A DNA stretch of 64,000 bases, taken from Lycium barbarum. Its lineage: Eukaryota > Streptophyta > Magnoliopsida > Solanales > Solanaceae. The notes under the pieces are model-generated. The model saw only the letters and a list, made by a program, of their open reading frames with translations, was not told the DNA's origin and ran no database searches. A program made the translations under genes and the position numbers. Shown here in pieces: positions 1 through 11,795 of this stretch (positions are counted from its first letter, which is position 1; the number at the start of each line of letters is the position of its first letter). Location of the stretch: the NCBI RefSeq assembly GCF_019175385.1, contig NC_083341.1, forward strand, positions 23,878,203 to 23,942,202, read 5' to 3'.

Positions 1-232
1 TTTATCGTCGAAGTGGATTCAATTTGCCACAAGCTAGCTCCACCTCACTAACGACTTTAATAATCTAAATTTGAGAGGTGTATGTCTGAAATTTTAGACC
101 CCGTATGATTCAAATTGATTTTAAGCAGTTAAACTTATAAAAAAAATTATGAATTTGAATTTTGTCTTAAATAGTGATCTTAAAATTCGCTACCTGTGCA
201 CTTGGACGGAGAACTCTCATAGTAGTAATGTC

Positions 233-3200
233 TTTTTTTTTTTTTTGGTAACTGAATTTTTATTACCGGGGAAAAATAATTACACAGATCAGTTCCAGAA
301 CCCCTCTAGAGTTGGACATATGCCCCAACTTCTAGTACATCAGTTCGATTTTAACAAACTATGAACTCACCGTTACAACAAAATCAAAGTAGCTATTTTA
401 AGGATAAAAATTCAGTTCTTGCAGCAGCTTGTTTAATCTTGGCTTCTTTCCACCTTTGCAGTGTATATCTTGGATCAGTAATTTTATCAGTGCATCTTCA
501 CTTCTCTTCTTACTTTGGAACACTCTGTTATTTCTTTCTTTCCACAAGTAATAGATGCATCCTGATAGTGTCATTCTGTACATCTTGGCTCTTGCACTAT
601 TGCCAGTTGCATGTAGCCTTGCCCACCTCTGCTCCTGTTCCTATTGCATCACCTGTCTATGAACATTTTCCCATTTAAGCAGTCTTCCCTATATCCTTGT
701 TGACATAGGACATTGAAAGAGTATATGCTGCAAAGTTTCTGGGTTGTTTTCACACAAAGGGCAAGTTGTGTTGCAATTAATTTTCCACTTCTAGAGCCTG
801 TCTTTAGTTCCAAGTCTCTCTTTGATTGCCAAGTAGTGGATAAACACCCATCTAGGGGATCCTTGATTATTGCATATCATTTTGTACCACTGCACCCTGG
901 TGAACTCCCCTCTCAAGTTGTTATACATCTTTCTAACTGAGAATGTTGATGTCTGGATGAAATCTTATTTTGTGATATTTGCCCCTTCCAAGTACTTCTG
1001 TGCCTTTAGTATTTTCCTAATGACCCAAGATGCCTGATTTGCTTCTGTGTTCCAGGCTTCATTCTCCTTGATGTAGTAAGCATGCACCCATTGTATCCAG
1101 AGCTTATCTTTCTTTTTGCATAGGTTCCATAGGTGTTTAAGAATAGCAGCTCTGTTCCATGTAAATATGTCAGTGATGTTAAGTCCTCCTGCTGTTTTTG
1201 GTAGGCAAATGGTATCCCAAGCTACAAGTGCTCTCTTAGTTGGTTCTACACTTCCTGTCCATAGGAATTTTCTGCAGACAGTTTCAATTTGTTGGCATAT
1301 CTTCTTGGGAAGTATGAACATTTGGGACCAGAAGTTTTGGATTGCCAGTAGTACACTTTTGATGAGTTGAAGTCTGCCTGCATAGGACAAGAATTTTGCT
1401 GTCCGGGTGGTGATTTTGCCTATCATCTTGTCAAGAAGAGGCTGACACTGACCAATGGTTAATCTCTTGGAGCTCAAAGACACTCCAAGATATGTGAAGG
1501 GTAATGTCCCAATGGTGAATCCCAGGGCCTGGATAATGTTATGCTGCTCTTCCTGGTCTACAACCCCCCCCCCCCCCTCCCCCCCAAAAAAAATAGATGC
1601 TACTTTTTTTTTTATTTGCAATCAGACCAGATGAGTCAGAGAAAAGCTTAAAAGCTTGGAAAAGTAACTGGGCAGACCCGAGGTCTCCTCTACAAAAACG
1701 TAAGAGGTCATCTGCAAAACCTAGCTAGACTAGGTTCATTTTTTCACATCTAGAGTGGAAATTGAAATCAGGGTTGCTCTTGAGTTTTTTGAGGATCCTA
1801 CTCAAGTATTCCATGGCAATCACAAATAGAAAAGGTGAGAGGGGATCCCCTTGCCTTACCCCTCTCTTTGCATCAAAAGGTGGAGTTGGATTCCCATTGA
1901 TTACTATTGAGTAGGAGACACTGTTTACACACTTCATAATCCATTTGACAAAAATATTAGGGAATTGCAGCCCATATAATACTTGTTCTAAAAACACCCA
2001 TTCCACAGAGTCATATGCTTTTTGTATGTCAATTTTGAGCATGCACCTAGGTGACACTCCCTTCCTCTCATACCCTTTCACTAGTTCATGGCTGAGTATT
2101 ATATTATCATGAATGACCCTGCCAGGAGCAAATGCTGCCTGACCCCCCCCCCCCCCCCCCGATCTATGATGCTATCCATCACCTCTTGTAGCCTAGATGT
2201 TAGCATCTTTGAAATAATTTTGTAAATGGTTGTGCAGCAAGATATTGGTCTAAATTTCCTAATTAAGGTGGGGTTGTTCACTTTGGGTATCAGGGTAATT
2301 GAGGTGCAATTTACAGCTTTATATATATCATTTGTTTCAAAGAAGCTCAAGACTGTGTGAGTTACCTCTGGCCCAATGATGTTCCGTGCTTTTTTGAAGA
2401 AGCAGGAATTGCATCAATCTACTCCTGGTGCTTTCATGTCATTTATATCCTTCAGGGGATGGTACACATCATCCTTGTTGAATGGTTTGATCAATTTTTG
2501 TTGCTGCTCTCTGCTTAGTTTGGGTCCATTAGCAATGATATCTGGTTGTATAGCAAGCAAGGGTGGGCTGGCAGTGCCCAAGAGGGCTTTATAAAAGCCC
2601 AGTATTTCAGCTTCTATATCAGTTTCATTCTGCACAGTTGTGCCTTTGTCAGTCTTCAGTGCCAGGATTTTGTATTGTGCTTTCCTATTCTTAACACTTT
2701 CAAAGAAATATTTTGTGTTTGAGTCACCCCCTTGAAGCCACTGTACCCTTGATTTTTGTTTGTATATGCTCTCCTCTATCATACTCCACTTCTCCAACTT
2801 TTGCCTCAGTTCTGTCTCAGTCTGAAATATAGATTCTGGGTGATTTGGGGTTCTCATTTGTTCTTGTAATTTCTGCAACTCCACTCTGGTTTCTTTTATC
2901 TTCTCAGCTACCCCAATAAACTCTTTAGTATTCAGTGCTTTAAGGCCCTTCCTGATTTCTTTCAGCTTCTGCCATATATGTTGCATTGATCCATTCTTAT
3001 CTCCAGGTCCCCAATTGTCTTTAACTATTTCAGTAAACTTTGGGTGGTCAGCAATGCAGTTAAAGAACCTGAATGGTTTAGTCCTTTGTTTAGTAGTATT
3101 TCCCACTTCTAGGCAAAGAGGGGAGTGATCTGAAAATAGTAGATCTGATACTTGTACAGCCACAGGTGGCATCTGCAACATCCAGTGTGTGTTCACTATG

Positions 3201-3780
3201 GCTCTGTCTATTTTGCTGGTGACATGGCTATTGGTCCATGTAAATTCTCTACCCATAGTGGGTAATTCAGTCATCCCCGTGTCATCCAAGAATTCTCTAA
3301 AGTCTTTAATCTAACTGTCTTGAACCACATTACCCTGTATCCTGTCCCTTATATCCAGCACTGCATTGTAGTCCCCCATTAGTATCCATGGCTGTTGTGT
3401 TCTACTATCAATTACCTTTAGCTCATCCTATAGTGCTACTCTATCATAGACAGTATGGAGTCCACAGATAGCAACTGGGCTCACTCACTTGCACCATGAT
3501 GAACTGAGTGTGTATTTGTAACATAGTGATTGTTACTAGTCTTAGATCCCATATCATCCATATTCTACCTTTGGTTCGTGGTGTTGTATTTGATATCCAG
3601 TCCCATCCAGGTGCTACATTATTGATTATTTTCCTTTCTTTATTCTCTTGTGTCCTATGCTCTATGATGGCTAGGACAGTTATTTTATTTGATCTAATAT
3701 ACTCCTTTAACTCCTTTTGCTTGTGTACTTTATTTACCCCTCTTACATTCCAGGTGACTATCTTCATTTAGATATGGGGG
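233..3780 (-). mobile_element. L1-type LINE, minus strand, 5'-truncated and decayed
   Basis: The minus strand holds, in order, an apurinic endonuclease, a reverse transcriptase and a zf-RVT C-terminal region of a plant L1 non-LTR retrotransposon. A T-run at about 233-246 is the expected poly(A) tail on the opposite strand, and copy B lacks the element between its matching flanks (near 19370). No ORF1 (gag-like) part was seen, so the 5' end is lost or lies within 3770-3883. I found no convincing TSD. Confidence 0.85.
398..3767 (-). pseudogene. L1 LINE ORF2: endonuclease, reverse transcriptase, zf-RVT
   Basis: Pieces of one ORF2 polyprotein, which nicks target DNA and primes reverse transcription there. 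From 3767 downward: endonuclease N-terminus (starts MKIVTWNVRGVNK, later GRIWMIWD); 3289-2414 endonuclease C-terminus (FTWTN, KIDRAIVN, FSDHSPL) and linker; 2350-2099 RT start (ITLIPKV, FRPISCC); 2081-1725 RT palm (KIDIQKAYDSV, RQGDPLSPFLF); FADDLL at about 1705-1715; 1621-965 thumb (FTYLGVSLSS); about 940-680 a CPLC...H...C zf-RVT knuckle; 583-398 a C-terminal YYLWKERNNR block. Stops and frameshifts separate all blocks, and two C-runs (1564-1577, 2143-2160) replace coding sequence. It cannot make a working enzyme. Confidence 0.85.
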
Positions 3781-3883
3781 GAACTCTTCATTGTACTCCT
3801 TGCCACTGGTACTACCTTGTTCTGGCACTCTACTCTTCTCCAACAATGGTTGATTATTTCCGTCTATCTGGCTGATAAGGAAC

Positions 3884-5010
3884 ATAACTACAGTGAGCCC
3901 TAACATTTGGTCGAATTATTTATAACACAGTTAACCTTTACGGGGACCTATTACCCCCCCCCCCCCCTGTACCTCTTTATAGTGTGTTTTATTGACCATT
4001 AAAATGTCACCCCTAATTTTTTAAAGTCAGGTGCACCCCCACGCGCCACGTGGCAGCCTCAGAATAAATCAAACCATCCCTTAATTTTAAACCCGAAAAC
4101 CCAACCCTTAAGACCCGACCAATAAATTTCTTTCTTTATGTTCTTACATCTTTCTATTTCTTCTTCATCAAAACAACATAACATACAAAAATAACAACAA
4201 TAGAAAACAGATGTAATAGGTTCTTTCATCGTTCATTTGTTTGGAATATACGGAAGATTTGAAATCATATCCATTTAATTACACACAATTATTTTCAAAT
4301 CTGAATACCATACCCATTTGATTTTTGGAACAAATTAATAGTGAACTTGTAGTCCACCATTGTTGACCAACAATGAAGCTTTGAAGGTATTCAGAATAAA
4401 CAACAACAGCTCCAAAAATCTATCCTTTCCTCTTATCTATTTCACTCCCGAACCCAATTCATTCTCCGCCGCCTACAACTCCATCCCCGCCGCTAACCGC
4501 CTCATCTCCGCTGTCGCCTACTTCCTCCCTTTCTTCAATACGTTTACAGATGTGCTTAAAAGTGTTGAAAGATTTGGAAAAGGCTAAGGAAATGATGAAT
4601 TGGGTTGAGAACAGCGGGAGTAATTTGAGTATCATTTTATACAACATATTAATTCATGGGCTATGTAAGGGTAGATGAGTTTGGAAGCTGTTGAAATTAA
4701 AGTTTGTTGGGGATGTGTAAAGTGAATGAATTTGAGCTTGAAGGTGCATTCCGAATTAGCAATGGTGGGGAATTTTGAAGAGATGATGAAGGTTTGGTGT
4801 AGGAGGGCCAGGTGGCAAAAAAAAAGGGGGTCAGCCGAGTTTAATATGCACCTTACACGCCCCTTATGCGTGTCCTCACGCTCATGTCCAGCTCACCACA
4901 AAAATGCCAATAAAACACACTATAAATAGGTACGGGGGGTAATAGGTCACCCGTAAAGGTTAAGTGTGTTATAAATAATCCGGTCAAACGTTAGGATGCA
5001 CTGTAGCTAT
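3884..5010. mobile_element. Non-autonomous TIR element carrying a PPR gene fragment
   Basis: The ends form long inverted repeats of roughly 100 bp. Left starts ATAACTACAGTG at 3884, the right end (reverse complement) starts ATAGCTACAGTG, and both go on through AACCTTTACGGG, a C-run and TTTATAGTGTGTTTTATTG. No transposase is present. The interior looks genic, with a UTR-like pyrimidine-rich part (4120-4200) and a coding-like part (4440-4830). Long TIRs plus captured gene sequence suggest a Pack-MULE-like element. I could not find a clean TSD, so the superfamily is open. Confidence 0.65.
4553..4830 (+). pseudogene. Captured pentatricopeptide-repeat (PPR) gene fragment
   Basis: The frame from 4553 reads DLEKAKEMMNWVENSG followed by YNILIHGLCKG, the helix A/B signature of a PPR repeat (Y-N-x-L-I-x-G-L-C-K). 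PPR proteins bind organellar RNA. After a TGA near 4677 the likeness continues in shifted frames (SLEAVEIK). Only about one and a half repeats remain, with no targeting peptide and several stops. It sits between the TIRs of a mobile element, so it is best read as transduplicated debris. Confidence 0.6.
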
Positions 5011-5475
5011 TCCCATCTTTATTATATAATCCACAAAAGATGTTATTATGTGCCTCTAGTAACTTATACTAGTTGTGTGAGGGACATTTATTTGACAAAG
5101 AAGGGGATCCAAATCTTATGTATTTGGATTCACAAACTTCAAGTTCATATTATTGTAAGATAAAAAGGTGTCTCACATAATTAATATCAACTGTATGAGG
5201 GACATGAGGGACATCGGAAAAAAAAATTAGTCCACTAATAAGATAATGTAATGGAGAAAAAGTGAAACCAATTAAAGAACAAGATAACTAGATGGGTGAT
5301 AATGAGCTTAATCACAAGGATTTCTAGAAGTTCGATTAAATTCATTTTCACTTGAATGGATTTTGTACTGTATATATATACTTTTACTATTTGTTACATA
5401 CTATTTCAGTGTGTTACCTATGCTTTCTAAATTTGAAATAAAAAATTGTAAAGGTTATATAATGTGTCTTGAAAC
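5011..5475. other. Single-copy segment of duplication copy A
   Basis: AT-rich noncoding DNA. 5340-5475 matches 19420-19545 of copy B (TTGTTACATACTATTTC and GTTATATA.TGTGTC shared). I see no gene here. Confidence 0.6.
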
Positions 5476-6480
5476 AAATACATAAAATCACCCCTAAACT
5501 TATCTCCAAAACTCATTTTAGCAATTATACTTTACGGGCAATTATTTACCCCCCTAAACAACTTATAAGTGAATTTTGTTCAACCTGACTTTGCCCAGAT
5601 CAGTTGAGAGCTGGGTGTTGTTGAACCACTCGCTTTGTGACTCGTCCACGTCATGTATGGATTTTTTTATAATTTCGTTAAACTAACTAAAATATAATTA
5701 AATAAATCCAAACCCGCCCTAAATAACAAACCCGACCCATTCCCAAATAAATACCCCTAAACCTAACCCACATCTCCGTTTCTTTCTCCATCGTGTCTTA
5801 CTCCATATCCAAACCCACATTTGCAACAGATTCCTAAATTTCCATTATTTTCATTTAGAAGACCTTATCCCTCTAAAACAACCCTGTCCCTCATTTTGTT
5901 TCCTAGATTACGTCTGCTCTCATCTGATCCATATTCTTTGGCAAAACAAAATCACAGTCATCACTATTTTTGAAAAATCATCCTCAAATCATTGTCTAAA
6001 ACCTCTAATTACAGGCAAGCCCCGTCTATGAATATGGGGTTTCCAATTTTAAGAAACTATTTCTTTCCTCTAATTATGCACCTATTACCAAATTCCTTTA
6101 TTAAGACTTTTAAATTTTGTGAACTATATATATATATATTTGAACTCTCCTCTGAAAATAAAATGGTGAGTGAAAATGAAGTGGTAGGATGGAAGTGGAG
6201 GAGGACAGGAGGGGAGGTGGTGGCTGGTGGCTTTGGTGAAGATGAAGAAAGAGAAAAAAAAAACATGACGAAAAAATGATAAAGAATAAGAAAAGAAAAG
6301 GAATACAATTTTAATATTATGTGTAATAAGGTATAAAATATCCAAACAGAGACTGACACTTGTCTCTTTTTTGTCTATTTTAAGCACTTACTTTTGCCTC
6401 TCACGTGCTTGTGAGAAATTAAAATCACTCACTTAAGGGGTGTTAATTTCATTTTGAACAAAATTAAGGGCGTAAAGAAA
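5476..6480. other. Copy-A-only insertion of unknown class
   Basis: This kilobase is absent from copy B. It starts with 'cacccctaaacttatctcc'-like sequence, has a pyrimidine-rich UTR-like stretch (5690-5900) similar in style to the one in the neighbouring PPR-carrying element, and ends with CAAAATTAAGGGCGTAAAG. A 95-codon frame at 5992-6279 has no recognisable domain. It may be another non-autonomous gene-carrying element, but I could not define TIRs or a TSD. Confidence 0.35.
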
Positions 6481-6599
6481 CATCCACAACAGACATCCAG
6501 CCCAGTCCGAATCACACCATTCGTACAACTGGAGATCACAATCTTTTCTCATCACAATGTCTTGTCCTAGGTTCTTCTACAAGTAGCACACCATACGGA

Positions 6600-8273
6600 G
6601 AGCCGCGTTCCAGTGTGCTTCCTTCGGTTGATGCATGAATTAAGACAGAACATGCACATAATACGACAACTCCGATCGACTAAAATTGTGGTATATCAAT
6701 CTACTAACCAGACATCGGCATGGTTACAAATCTCCAAAATTGGATCCTTTAGCCAACGCCAAACTGTGATTCTGTTCCTTGGGAGTATTAATTGATTTAG
6801 CTCCCAGTTATCCAGACTCGGAGATTATATCCAAGGCATATTTTCTTTGACAGAGAAATAACCTAGTTGGTCCACGTGCAACTTCAATCCCCGAATATAC
6901 TTCAAAAGGCCCAAATTCTTAATGTGAAAACATACGCGGAGATAGTCTTTGGATCGTTCATTGACACTATGGCCGTTTCCGTAGATAACGAAGTCATTTA
7001 CATAGACTAAGACGTTAAGTTGCATACCTCCTCGGTGCATAGTGAAGAGAGAATAATCTGAGTACGACTGTTTGAACCCATATTTCATCAAAGCACTTGA
7101 CAGTTTCGCAAACTAGCACCTTAGGGCTTATTTAAAACCATAAAAATATTTTCGGAGTCCACATACTTGGCCCGGACTAGGTACAGAAATCCCAGTGGCA
7201 ATTTCATATAAACTTCCTCCGTAAGGTCACCGTGCAAGAAGGCATTATGAACGTACATCTAATGCCACTCCAAATTACGCGCAACTGCAACTGGCAGAAG
7301 GTTCAAATGGTTACTACCTTAGCAACTGGAGCAAACGTTTCATTGTAGTCAATTTCTTCCTCTTGTTTATTCTCAAAAATAATCAACCGGGCTTTATATC
7401 ACTCGATTGTGCCGTCAGAGTTGTACTTGATTTTGTACACCCATCGATATCCGAGCGCTTTCTTATTCGATGGCAATGTTTCTAATTTCCATGTTCCATT
7501 GTCCTTCAATGCACGGATCTCTTGCTGCATGGCTTTTCTCCAATGTTCCTTTTTCATGGCCTCCGAAAAGATTTTTGGCTCAGTTCCTGTGGTGATAGCT
7601 GCAAGGAAGCTTTGGTGTTGTAAGAAAACATTATCATAAGATATATAGTGAGCAAAAGGATAAGGTGAACCTAAGGGTTGCTGAGGATCGGGTGGACGTG
7701 TTGATGGACTTTTTCTTCGAAATGTTTCAGTGACATAGTCGCTTAACCGAATCGATTCATGCTTCTGACGTTTCCCCCGACCCAATTGTTCTTCCGTTAG
7801 CATTTCATCGGCCAGGACATCTTCCGTCCCTACTTTCTCCATATGTTTTCTATCTGGACCGGCATCTGTTCGGTCCAATTCTAGCTATTCCGTGGGTTCA
7901 TTATCCGGTGTCAGTACTTCATCCATCTGAGGTTCGTTCGTTCCTGCATTATCCGTCTCGTCTTCTTTGAAGTCATTTTGGTTCTTTCTTCCTCTGTTTT
8001 ATCCAGGTTCACTTCTATGTTGTCAACTAAGTTATCTGATCCTATAGCAAAGGGGAATTTAGTCTCGTAGAAGTCCACATCTTTTATGACTAAATATTCA
8101 TCTTTCTCTAAGTCATACAATCTCTAATCCTTTTGTCCGTAAGAGTACCTTAAGAAAACACACCTACGACTCCGACTCTCAAACTTGTCCCTAGTTCTTC
8201 CCTTTGTGTGTGTGCGTAGCATAGTGACCCTAGCACCCTTAAGTGGTTATAATAGGGTGCTTCCCCGTACAAA
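6600..8273 (-). pseudogene. Copia reverse transcriptase / RNase H remnant
   Basis: The frame resumes at LYGEAPYYNHLRVLGSLCYA (8273 downward), the end of the integrase core. It continues through 8120-7911 (linker) and 7878-7399 (WRKAMQQEIRALKDNGTW, then LGYRWVYKIKYNSDGTIE, the RT start). 7091-6825 holds the active-site strand as YVND rather than YVDD (LNVLVYVNDFVIYGNG). Below 6800 only broken RNase H-like frames remain. A stop lies at about 7396. The changed catalytic Asp alone would inactivate it. Confidence 0.8.
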
Positions 8274-9045
8274 TGATACGATCTGGCTTGTGGAAGACAC
8301 GGACTCAAACAACAAAAATGCGGAAACAAAGATAATGAAGAAATCAAGGGAGGAGAAGTGAAGAAATTGAGATGAGAAGAAGAGAGATAGAATAAGCCCC
8401 AATTAGTAAAAGGAATTATAGGCAAATTTAGGCATATTAAACCCAAACCCTCCTAATCGATTCCTACTAACGAACCTATACTATTTGAAATTCAAGGCAA
8501 GAGTTTATCAAATGAATCCACAAATGAGAAACTCTTCATGAAAATCAAGGACAAGGGTTTTCAATAGCCAAGAAATGAATCCACCTTAATTAACTATTAA
8601 TATCATTAATCATATGGATTAACACTAACAACTATAGTTAACAACTACCACTAGATAACTAGCTAAACAAACTATCACTCATATGAGCTTCATCATCGTT
8701 CAAAATCTAACTAATGAAATGACTACGGCAAGTATATATAGTATTTCCTTTACAATCCTAGGCACATTATTTAATTAATAGCCACATTTGGCATTTAACT
8801 ACCCACGTTTGCAATGGTAGCCACAATTCACACGTTTGGTCTCTCTTAAGAGGTAAGCATTAGGCCTTGGACTTTTCGTCCATGCTATCTTCCATAGCTT
8901 GTAGGCCCTCCAATGCATGTCTTCAAGTGTTTCCAAAGCTCCATCCTCCATGAACATGGCTTCTAAAGCTCGAAAGTCCTTGACTTGACTTTTAGTACAT
9001 GGCCTTGGATAAAGTTAAGCACTTGAGCCATTCTGTATCGTATCA
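8274..9045. mobile_element. 772-bp element inside the Copia element
   Basis: It splits the codons of Copia YEV|LYGEAP. The ends are TGATACGAT... and ...ATCGTATCA: a 9-bp inverted repeat that also fits TG...CA of an LTR. 4-bp CAAA flanks both sides (8270-8273, 9046-9049). It has no coding capacity; it holds short AT-rich tracts and a TATATATAG box near 8735. It could be a small solo LTR/TRIM or a short-TIR DNA element. Confidence 0.7.
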
Positions 9046-10135
9046 CAAACTTCATAGGTGGTTTTCCTATTCAAAATCGAAGATTGTGTTCTATTGATCA
9101 AATACCCCGCAGTCAAAACACATTCTCCCCAGAATCTGATTAGAAGATGACCCAGAAATCTTAATGCTCGTGCCACATTAAGAATGTGATGGTATTTTCT
9201 TTCGTCTTTTCCATTCTGTAGTGGTGTCCCTGTGCAAGACGTTTCGAAAAGAATTCCATGTTCGAAGAAGTAATTCTTCATACATGTGAACTAAGTTTCG
9301 TTATCACTTTTAACAATCTTCACCTTCTTACCAAACTGCCTATCTACCAAGGCGAAGAAATTTTTCAAGATTTGAGACACTTCTTTCTTATCGATTAAAA
9401 GAATAATCCACACTGCTCGCGAACGAGCGTCCTCAATAGTCAAAAAATATGAAGCACCACAAGAGGAAGGGATTCTATATGGTCTCCATAAATCACAATG
9501 AGTCATATCAAAATTATCCGTAGCTATATTATCAATTAAAGGAAAAACACTTCTTGTTTGCTTTGCCCTCTAGCATACATCACATTCTTTATCTAACCTA
9601 GTACTATTCTCTTTTAGGTCTAATGCCGTAATAGACTTCGTTACTTGTGCTGAAGGATGACCTAACCGTTTGTGCTAAAGATCGAACCAATCAACTCCCT
9701 CTGCCTTCATAGCTCGTATCCACGACACATTCTGAAAATAGTAAAGTCCACCTCGACACTCACCTGTTCCAAACATCTTCCTCGTGGTGGGGTCCTGGAT
9801 AGGACACATAATTTTGTTAAATTTTATATCACAGTCTAAATGATCAACAAGTTGTGACATAGAAATTAAATTGCATATTAGATCCAGAACGTAAAGGACG
9901 TCCTTCAACCAAATCCTATTATTTATCCTGGTTGTTCCTTCTCTCGTGGTACCGAGCTACTTTCATCCGGAAGTCCAACTGGACATTCAAGAATGTTCTG
10001 TTGATCGCTCAATTCCTCTGGATTACTTGTCACATGGTTGGTAGCTTCAGAGTCAATAATCCAGGATGAGTTTTCGGTCTTACCGTCCATCTTGCCATTT
10101 GGATTTATTCCTTGAGAATTTAACACGTGAATCAC
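9015..10135 (-). pseudogene. Copia protease and integrase remnant
   Basis: 10135-9923 carries SSWIIDSEATNHVT, the retropepsin motif where D-S-G-A-T-x-H is usual; here Gly is replaced by Glu. 9908-9675 is the linker before the integrase. 9506-9291 begins with THCDLW (catalytic Asp) and includes FLTIEDARSR and KIVKSDNET. 9281-9015 holds the LQNGKDERKYHHIL block; the usual catalytic Glu sits in the E-R-K part. Stops separate the blocks. The frame is cut at TTYEV by the element at 8274-9045. Confidence 0.8.
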
Positions 10136-10399
10136 AGTCTTTCAAATCTCTTCGTTCAAATTGTGAGGTCATATCCCGCCTGTGTTCACCGGTCCTATCT
10201 CCACCTGAGCTTCATCCTTGGCAACCACGACGTTAGCCCGGTAGGTGCCTCTTCCACGTCTGGATCCCGATCTACTGCTCTACTGTTGTTGCTGTCATTT
10301 TTCTCTTCCTCCTATTTTTTCATCTCCTTTTTTATTTCCTAGCCACCAATCTGGATAGCCAATGAGTCAAAAAAATTCGTCCACAACGTGTCCGGATCT

Positions 10400-11217
10400 C
10401 TTGTTATGTGTGCATAATGCACTATTGTTTTTCCCTTCACTTTGGTCACAATGAGGGTTTCTCCCTTGCACGGCCTAAGCCATGGTTTCATTCTGATCCT
10501 ATGTTTTTCGTGTGATTCCTCTCACACGCTCTTCTTGCACCAGCTCAAATATACCTTGCTTGGCAACAGCTCCAAGGCTAGTATATTCAACGTTACCGTT
10601 CCATACATTGCTTCATCGAATCCCATGAGGAAAAGATGCACCTTTTCTTCTTCTCTTTTGACTTGTAGGGCCATCCCTAGATTGCACGTGCACTTTCCAC
10701 ACTTACAACTTGGAATCTGTTTGTAATTTGCTAATTCCTCCCATAGCTTAGTGAGTTTCCCATAGTAATCCACTATGGTCCTTCCCTTTTGCTAGTTCCA
10801 CCTTTAGTTGTTGCATCTGAGGGCCGTTGATAACGGCGAACCGCTCTCGGATGCTCATTCATAATTTTCCGCTTCCTCTTTATGTGAAATCATTGAGCGA
10901 AGCGTTGGTTCTATGGTGTTACGAATTCACGATACCAATAATGAATTTATAGTCCACCAATCTTCCAAGTTTGGCGACTCTTCAGGCTTCTGGATCGTAC
11001 CATCAACGAAGCCGAATTTCTTCCTTTCTCTTAGGGCTGTCCTCGTGAATCTAGCCCATTCTTAATAATTTTCACCCTTCAATTGGACTTGTGTCATCAC
11101 AATTTCAGGGTTATCATTCGAAGTAATGTCATAGGGTGAGATTGTCTTTCTTTGGGTTTTGTTTTCTTCACCGGCGATTCCTTTACCTTTATCGTCGGTT
11201 TCTCCATCAGCTGCCAT
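10400..11217 (-). pseudogene. Copia gag remnant
   Basis: The frame begins at the ATG near 11217 (MAADGETDDKGKG), a few dozen bases after the PBS, and passes through blocks typical of Copia gag (WARFTRTALRERKK, SWIRNTIEP). The 10773-10522 piece (MDYYGKLTKLWEELANYK, then a C.CGKCTC cluster) is the well-known YY.KL..LW.EL.NY signature of plant Copia gag. Gag builds the cytoplasmic virus-like particle. In-frame stops, for example after KGENY, break it. Confidence 0.75.
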
Positions 11218-11248
11218 GTTTTAAGATTTTTGTGTTCTTTCTAATGTA

Positions 11249-11260
11249 GCTCTGATACCA
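11249..11260 (-). promoter_or_regulatory. Primer-binding site (initiator tRNA-Met)
   Basis: The minus strand reads TGGTATCAGAGC right after the LTR. This is complementary to the 3' end of plant initiator tRNA-Met and is the usual Copia PBS, where minus-strand DNA synthesis starts. Confidence 0.85.
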
Positions 11261-11543
11261 TGTTAAAATAGAGACAGGGACGACAATTTAGAGACAAGAA
11301 TAATGGGAGAATTCTCTCTGCTTTTCATTCATCATAATGACCTCCTTATATACAACTAAGGTCTTCCTTACCCTAATCTAATAAGGTAACCCTATTCCAA
11401 TAGAACTACAAATACTAAATTACTATAATTACAAATTCACTATAAATAGACCAAACCTATTGCAATTAGACTAGAATAGTGTTCCCACCGACGTAGGGAT
11501 TCACCGACTCAGCGACGTGACCGGACAAACTGGTCCGGTCACA
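11261..11543 (-). repeat. Copia 5' LTR (probable extent)
   Basis: The segment starts TGTTAAAATA directly beside the primer-binding site and is proposed to end at ...GGTCCGGTCACA, giving TG...CA and about 283 bp. Without the second LTR the outer end cannot be confirmed. The neighbouring 'agagccatttaag' matches copy B, so the edge must lie before about 11555. Confidence 0.6.
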
Positions 11544-11581
11544 CTTGGTCTCAATAGAGCCATTTAAGTTATTAAAAATAA

Positions 11582-11786
11582 GAGTTCGGGGTCAAAAACA
11601 CACCTCAAGTATCACTTTTTTTTTATATAGTTTAGGAAAAGTGAACAACTAATAGTTGAGGTGTGCTTTACTAACTAGTTGATGATAGTTTAGGTAGGAA
11701 ACTCCCACACACCTGATAGTTCATATATAAAACTAAAAAAAAAGAAAAAAGAGTGATACTTGTGGTGTGTTTTTTACCCTTACCTC
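11582..11786. mobile_element. MITE, 205 bp
   Basis: The inverted ends share CACACCTCAAGTATCACT (left, from about 11600) with CACACCACAAGTATCACT on the opposite strand at the right. A near-perfect 9-bp repeat (TAAAAATAA / AAAAAATAA) flanks it at 11573-11581 and 11787-11795. The copy-B counterpart near 25230-25245 lacks it. The TSD length fits a MULE-derived or hAT-like MITE. Confidence 0.75.
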
Positions 11787-11795
11787 AAAAAATAA

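Larger units (their letters stand above)
6480..11543 (-). mobile_element. Ty1/Copia LTR retrotransposon, minus strand, decayed, 3' LTR missing
   Basis: On the minus strand the order is 5' LTR (11543-11261), iMet primer-binding site, gag, protease, integrase, reverse transcriptase and RNase H remnants, which is the Copia order (integrase before RT). No second LTR is visible near 6480, so the 3' end is deleted. Copy B of the duplication lacks the element. Every domain carries stops or frameshifts, and an unrelated 772-bp element (8274-9045) splits the integrase/RT part. Confidence 0.85.

Noticed and set aside
6057..6387. Overlapping minus frames rich in Phe and Ser
   Set aside because: No domain; antisense of a GA-rich stretch, in different frames.
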